Positions 5,274 through 8,220 of a stretch of DNA of 8,220 nucleotides are shown piece by piece. The notes beneath the pieces were generated by a model. It worked only from the letters and a program-made list of their open reading frames with translations, made no database searches and was not told the DNA's origin. Made by a program: the position numbers and the translations under genes. Position 1 is the first letter of the stretch; each line of letters begins with the position of its first letter. The DNA comes from Candidatus Iainarchaeum sp. (GTDB lineage: Archaea; Iainarchaeota; Iainarchaeia; Iainarchaeales; JAFGBZ01): NCBI GenBank assembly GCA_016218635.1, contig JACRDJ010000072.1:1-8220 (forward strand), read 5' to 3'.

Positions 5274-6026
5274 ATGGACCTTGAAGAGACCTTGGACCGG
5301 CTGGTTCCCAGCAGGCCCTCGCGCAAGATTTTTGCCAAAGTGTTCGATGAATCCACCATTAAGGCCGTGGATTACCTGGCCAACAAGGGAATCATTGACA
5401 AAGTGGAGTTCGTGATTTCCACCGGAAAAGAAGCGCACGTTTTCCGGGCCGTGGACAATTCCGGAAACTTTCGCGCCGTCAAAATATACAAAAAGGAAAC
5501 CAGCGAATTCCATTCCATGACCAAGTACCTGGAAGGAGACCGCCGATTCAAGGACGTGCGCAACACCAAACGGGACATTGTGTTTGCCTGGACCCGCAAA
5601 GAGCACGCCAACCTCGAAAAAGCCCGTGAAGCCGGAGTCCGGGCTCCCCTGCCCACCGGTTTTCGGGAAAACGTACTGGTGATGGAATTCATTGGCACGG
5701 AGGGCCTGGCCGCTCCCACCCTCAAAGAAGCCCGCGGCGTGGACTACCAAGCCACGTACACGACCCTCATTGAATTCATGGCCCGCCTGCTTTATTTGGG
5801 CGAACTCATTCACGCGGATTTATCCGAATACAACGTACTCATGGAACCAAACGGCCCCGTCGTCATTGACATCGGCCAGGGCGTGCTCACCACGCACCCG
5901 CATGCAAAGGAATTCTTTGAACGCGACTGCCATAACGTGGCCCGCTATTTTTCCGCCAAAGGAATCGAAACGGATTTTGAGCAGGTGCAGGCCGGCATCA
6001 AGGAATGGAAACCCAGACTCAAATGA
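5274..6026 (+). CDS. rio1: RIO1-family atypical protein kinase / ATPase
   Basis: 250 residues, standard for archaeal RIO1, an atypical serine kinase/ATPase acting in late maturation of the small ribosomal subunit. Motifs in order: N-terminal helices, then the nucleotide loop STGKEAHVFRA (49-59); AVKIYK (68-73) with the ATP-binding lysine K70; the RIO1-specific FHSMTKYLEGDRRF (79-92); the hinge VLVMEFIG (134-141); the catalytic loop HADLSEYNVL (180-189) with D182 and N187; and the metal-binding VVIDIGQGV (196-204) with D199. The D-I-G-Q-G variant differs from the commoner D-[VF]-S-Q-[SA] of RIO1 but keeps the aspartate and glutamine. In many archaea aIF1A, RIO1 and a KH-domain protein form a cluster; here alaX and the transglutaminase-like gene lie between the first two, and an AT-rich island follows instead of the KH gene. 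Confidence 0.95.
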   Translation: MDLEETLDRLVPSRPSRKIFAKVFDESTIKAVDYLANKGIIDKVEFVISTGKEAHVFRAVDNSGNFRAVKIYKKETSEFHSMTKYLEGDRRFKDVRNTKRDIVFAWTRKEHANLEKAREAGVRAPLPTGFRENVLVMEFIGTEGLAAPTLKEARGVDYQATYTTLIEFMARLLYLGELIHADLSEYNVLMEPNGPVVIDIGQGVLTTHPHAKEFFERDCHNVARYFSAKGIETDFEQVQAGIKEWKPRLK

Positions 6027-6105
6027 CAGCAGGTAAAGGTAGGGGTTAAAAGTGTTTTGAATGCGTGTTAATAGAGAAAATGAGTTCTTTCCCGAGTCAG
6101 TATAT

Positions 6106-6879
6106 TCACTCCGATAACTCGTAATTACCATTGCCATGGAATTTCAAGACACCTTTATCACGTAAAAATTGCATTTGTTGACGCATCTTATCCCTAATGT
6201 GTGAATTTTCGGGATGTAATTCCTTTAATTCTGATTCAAACCGATATATTTCCGAAAGACTAAACTGTTTTTTCCCGATTCTATGCACAAAATACAGTAT
6301 ATCTGAAATCCAGCCGCGATTCAGATTGTTTTTCGAGTCCAGGAAATCCAATGATTTATACCTTTTTTGCACCTTTTCCGGTTCTATTGGAACTTCACAT
6401 TTAATTACCGGGATGCGCGCTTCTTCAGGAAGTTTAGAGAAAAGAACATTGCATCCAACCCACCCGGCTCGCCTGGCATTTTCTCCAAGTGGTTTTCGTT
6501 TCTCTATTATTGTTGGAGTGATAAAGAACCTTGGGGTGAGTAAAAGATTACGGACAATCAATTCGCTTGGATTGTATTCCATGAAGAAAAAATCCGGTGA
6601 TTTGTTTTGTTTAACACATTCAATCATGGACTCAAATGCTCCATCAACCACCTTCCTACCTACGGGCTTGCTTTGGCTTTTAAGTTGGAATATATGCGTA
6701 CAATCTAAACAAGAGAAATCCACTGCCTTCGTATTATTCTTTTTTTGATTTAATGCCGGGTTTAGGCAATTCGGACAGTACATCTGGGAACCAAACCATG
6801 ATTCCGTAAGCACTCTCATACGCTGTGACTTGCTGGCATACTTGGCCATAGCAGTTGGTTCATAGAGTGATAAGTGCAT
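6106..6879 (-). CDS. dpnI: DpnI-family methyl-directed restriction endonuclease (Gm6ATC)
   Basis: 257 residues from ATG 6879; pneumococcal DpnI has 254. I recognise the family over its whole length: SQRMRVLTESW near the start; a zinc site C35-x2-C38...C57-x2-C60; the PD-(D/E)xK core with D54 and the QLK motif (Q65, K67); VVDGAFESMI (77-86); NARRAGWVGCN (134-144); and a C-terminal winged helix (about 185-257) with EIYRFESELKEL and RQQMQFLRDKGVLKFHGNG. DpnI cuts GATC when the adenine is methylated, and both the catalytic domain and winged helix read the methyl group. Such enzymes need no partner methylase if the host lacks Dam methylation; none is seen here. DpnI itself has glutamate (E64) where this protein has Q65, so the motif is D-x10-Q-x-K. 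A TTG seven codons upstream is possible, but ATG 6879 matches the DpnI N-terminus and lies 25 bases after a TATA box. Confidence 0.93.
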   Translation of the reverse strand: MHLSLYEPTAMAKYASKSQRMRVLTESWFGSQMYCPNCLNPALNQKKNNTKAVDFSCLDCTHIFQLKSQSKPVGRKVVDGAFESMIECVKQNKSPDFFFMEYNPSELIVRNLLLTPRFFITPTIIEKRKPLGENARRAGWVGCNVLFSKLPEEARIPVIKCEVPIEPEKVQKRYKSLDFLDSKNNLNRGWISDILYFVHRIGKKQFSLSEIYRFESELKELHPENSHIRDKMRQQMQFLRDKGVLKFHGNGNYELSE

Positions 6880-6898
6880 AATCTTTATGGTGCCGGAC

Positions 6899-6907
6899 AA
6901 AAATTAA
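6899..6907 (-). promoter_or_regulatory. TATA box for the DpnI-family gene (leaderless)
   Basis: TTAATTTTT on the minus strand, centre about 25 bases before ATG 6879. It supports that start and independent transcription of the nuclease. In an AT-rich stretch such a match is easier to get by chance. Confidence 0.45.
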
Positions 6908-6949
6908 TGTCTGTAGCTATTAGTTCATTCAGAGTATTTATTAATTCGG

Positions 6950-7171
6950 TTATCTACTGTCCTCACTTGTTGTTTTTATCTTGTCTACCAATCGTGTCAA
7001 ACGTGATCGGTTTCGTGCATTATTGTGTAAAACTACCACTTCCTCTTGGGAACACGATCTGCTCGCCTCCACAAAATCCGGATTTTTGTTTATCTCCTTC
7101 CCGGTTAAAAAACAGTTACGTAATTCGCCATCAAGAAACAGCAACACAATATATCTTGTGTCATTTACCAT
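6950..7171 (-). CDS. Hypothetical 73-aa protein upstream of the DpnI-family gene
   Basis: ATG 7171 opens a 73-codon frame on the same strand as the nuclease, ending 70 bases before it. The protein begins with a hydrophobic strand (RYIVLLFLDGELRN, 6-19), continues through FLTGKEINKNPDFVEASRS (21-39) and ends in a charged helix-like region (53-73). I recognise no family. This strand looks more protein-like than the overlapping plus-strand frame (6981-7202), which is rich in Ser, Thr and Arg as shadow frames often are. The TATA box is weak (AATTTA around 7200-7205) and no Shine-Dalgarno is evident. It could be an accessory or regulator of the restriction gene, a remnant of a larger gene, or not translated. 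Confidence 0.4.
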   Translation of the reverse strand: MVNDTRYIVLLFLDGELRNCFLTGKEINKNPDFVEASRSCSQEEVVVLHNNARNRSRLTRLVDKIKTTSEDSR

Positions 7172-7378
7172 TGATTTCCCATTCAGGAAAGGATCGTGGT
7201 AAATTCCCCTTTTTAAACTATGGAGGGCTCAATGCCGGTGCGGAAAGCGAAACCTTAAGCGGCATCAAGCCAACACAGGAACGGCAGCCATTTCGTGTCA
7301 GTACCCGCTTCAGTAGTTTTATAAAGTTTTAAAGCCTTTTTTAAGCCATCTAAACCCACCGTTAAAACAGGTGATTGA
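7172..7378. other. Gene-poor gap between the island and the zinc-ribbon gene
   Basis: About 200 bases without a supported gene. It contains A/T runs around 7205-7219 and 7317-7345, the latter probably promoter for the next gene. A GGAGGG at 7222-7227 precedes only a frame of under ten codons. The composition changes back towards the GC-rich core within this gap, so it probably holds the right edge of the island. No tRNA or clear repeat is visible. Confidence 0.5.
7337..7374 (+). promoter_or_regulatory. TATA-like box and Shine-Dalgarno for the zinc-ribbon gene
   Basis: TTTTTTAA (7337-7344) would place a transcript start near 7366, giving a leader of about 12 bases that contains AGGTGA (7369-7374), a strong Shine-Dalgarno 4 bases before ATG 7379. 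Confidence 0.5.
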
Positions 7379-7582
7379 ATGGTCAGAACTCCACAAAAAA
7401 TCGAAGTCAAATGCCCAAACTGTGGAACCAAAAACACTGTTCTGTGGTTCCCCTGGGATTATTACGAATTCAGAACCAAGGGTTCAACAGGCGCAAGCAC
7501 AATCCGCTCTCACCAAAGCCAGGAAAAAGTGGACGGAAAATGCGAATGCGGGCACAAGTTTAAACCGGATGATCTGGATTAA
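7379..7582 (+). CDS. Small zinc-ribbon protein (67 aa)
   Basis: 67 residues with two cysteine knuckles: C12-P-N-C15-G near the N-terminus, and K-C55-E-C57-G-H59 near the C-terminus, a CxxC...CxC(xH) arrangement typical of a zinc ribbon. Between them are an aromatic strand (NTVLWFPWDYYEF, 19-31) and a Ser/Thr/Gln-rich loop (about 34-50). Small zinc ribbons of this kind occur widely in archaea as nucleic-acid or protein binding modules; nothing here fixes a role. The strong Shine-Dalgarno and the coding pattern support the start. It lies between the AT-rich island and the LysE-family gene, which has its own promoter, so no operon partner is implied. Confidence 0.75.
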   Translation: MVRTPQKIEVKCPNCGTKNTVLWFPWDYYEFRTKGSTGASTIRSHQSQEKVDGKCECGHKFKPDDLD

Positions 7583-7587
7583 GTGAG

Positions 7588-7594
7588 TTTTAAG
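7588..7594 (+). promoter_or_regulatory. TATA box for the LysE-family gene (leaderless)
   Basis: TTTTAAG, centred about 26 bases before ATG 7618, and no Shine-Dalgarno between. Confidence 0.55.
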
Positions 7595-7617
7595 TCCGTC
7601 TGGATAAGGAATAATCC

Positions 7618-8220
7618 ATGATCCTGCAAAGCATCCTCATTGGTTTCTCGTTTGCGGCCATTCCAGGGCCCGTGGTGCTGGAACTCATCCGCAGAACGCT
7701 CACGAAAGGATTCTCCAACGGGGCCCTGCTCGCACTGGGGGCATTCACCGGAACCACCGTTCTGTTGGCCGTGATTTTCACGGGCGCCAGCAGTCTCCTC
7801 AATGCCCCGGCGTTCAAGCCGTTTTTCTTTTTTCTCACGGCCGCACTTATGGGGTGGCTGGCATTCAATGCATGGAAAGTATCCCCGCAATCCATTGAAG
7901 AAAAAGAAGCGCTTCCCCAAACCGGCCGCCACGCATTCCTTACCGGACTCGGAATTGCCTTAACCAACCCCATTGACATGGCGTTATGGGCCGGCATTTC
8001 GGCCTCATACCTGGCCGGAATGGAACCCGTGAACGCATACACGAACATTCTCTTCATCGGACTCGGATTTCCCTTATTCCAGGTGCCTTTGGCGGGAATC
8101 GTTCATTTCACCCGGAAAAAAATCCCCGCCCACTACCTACAGGGAGTTTCCCGCCTTGCGGGCATCATTTTGCTGGCATATGCCCTGAACTTCGCATTCC
8201 AGGGAATCCGGGCTTTTTCC
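7618..8220 (+). CDS. LysE/RhtB-family amino-acid exporter, running off the right edge
   Basis: The frame is open from ATG 7618 to the last base (201 codons, no stop), so the gene is nearly complete but its end is not seen. The N-terminus IGFSFAAIPGPVVLELIRRTLTKGFSNGALLALGAFTGTT (8-47) shows the LysE hallmark: a first membrane helix ending in PGP, then a conserved cytoplasmic loop and a glycine-rich second helix. GLGIALTNPIDMALWAGI (111-128) is the second family block, with the N-P of helix 4. Hydrophobic segments lie at about 4-18, 35-56, 66-86, 106-131, 143-164 and 178-197, six spans as expected. Family members export amino acids or related metabolites across the cytoplasmic membrane; substrate cannot be read from the sequence. 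The start is set by the leaderless-type promoter. Confidence 0.88.
   Translation, partial: MILQSILIGFSFAAIPGPVVLELIRRTLTKGFSNGALLALGAFTGTTVLLAVIFTGASSLLNAPAFKPFFFFLTAALMGWLAFNAWKVSPQSIEEKEALPQTGRHAFLTGLGIALTNPIDMALWAGISASYLAGMEPVNAYTNILFIGLGFPLFQVPLAGIVHFTRKKIPAHYLQGVSRLAGIILLAYALNFAFQGIRAFS

Larger units (their letters stand above)
6027..7210. mobile_element. AT-rich island carrying a DpnI-type restriction gene (probable horizontal acquisition)
   Basis: By eye, base composition drops sharply in GC just after the rio1 stop and stays AT-rich until roughly 7210, while both flanks are GC-rich with C/G-ending codons. The stretch contains the DpnI-family gene and a 73-codon ORF, both on the minus strand. 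I see no integrase, transposase or convincing terminal repeats, so the mechanism is unknown and the edges are approximate. In sequence the island replaces what is often a conserved neighbour of rio1. Confidence 0.5.

Noticed and set aside
5244..5813. 189-codon frame antisense to rio1
   Set aside because: Shadow frame; rio1 motifs are complete on the plus strand.
6197..6748. 183-codon plus-strand frame opposite the DpnI-family gene
   Set aside because: The minus strand carries an end-to-end DpnI match; this frame is its complement.
7220..7258. 12-codon ORF after the A/T run near 7210 (ATG at 7220)
   Set aside because: Too short, no family features; the GGAGGG falls inside it rather than before it.
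6027..7378. Dam-type methylase or second restriction subunit next to the DpnI-like gene
   Set aside because: No DPPY-type methylase motif or other restriction subunit can be found; DpnI-type enzymes do not need one.
6046..7381. Possible flanking repeat: GTTAAAA...TTGAATG at 6046-6064 and again at 7361-7381
   Set aside because: The two copies differ in spacing and middle sequence, and the second overlaps the zinc-ribbon start; likely chance in A/T-rich stretches.
7590..8057. Minus-strand frames of 117 and 155 codons over the right end
   Set aside because: The plus strand is open from 7618 to the edge with LysE-family motifs and six membrane spans, so these are shadows.

Overview
The window reads as archaeal chromosome. 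It encodes archaeal/eukaryotic-type translation factors (aIF2-beta, aIF1A), a RIO1 kinase, a stand-alone alanyl-tRNA editing protein (AlaX) and an archaeal presenilin-type protease. Most genes have an A/T-rich TATA-like box centred 24-29 bases before the start codon and no leader between, the classic archaeal leaderless layout. Genes are compact and the core is fairly GC-rich. A small-genome (DPANN-like, perhaps Diapherotrites-type) archaeon is a plausible host, but that is an inference from gene style only.

Layout. 1-1194 (minus): a nucleotidyltransferase of the NadD/HIGH superfamily, cut by the left edge, preceded by a Rossmann methyltransferase-like gene. That gene shares a very compact divergent promoter with a plus-strand presenilin-like intramembrane protease (1273-2094). 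The protease gene converges on a minus-strand VTT/DedA-type membrane protein; their stop codons share the palindrome TTAA. In front of the VTT gene lies an unlisted 32-residue single-span membrane peptide ORF, whose ATG sits exactly where a leaderless promoter points. 2691-2850 has no gene but is dense in inverted repeats enclosed by an 8-bp terminal stem, and is a candidate structured RNA.

2881-6026 (plus) is a translation and ribosome-biogenesis block: aIF2-beta, aIF1A, a 42-residue stub resembling the N-terminus of a transglutaminase-like protein, AlaX, the full transglutaminase-like protein and RIO1. aIF1A, stub and alaX look like one coupled operon (ATGA overlap, then a 4-base gap); the transglutaminase-like gene and rio1 have their own leaderless promoters.

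6027 to about 7210 is visibly AT-rich compared with both sides and holds, on the minus strand, a DpnI-family methyl-directed restriction endonuclease and an unrecognised 73-residue ORF. It looks like an acquired defence island. After a gene-poor gap come a 67-residue zinc-ribbon protein (7379-7582) and a LysE-family exporter (7618 to the right edge, no stop in the window).
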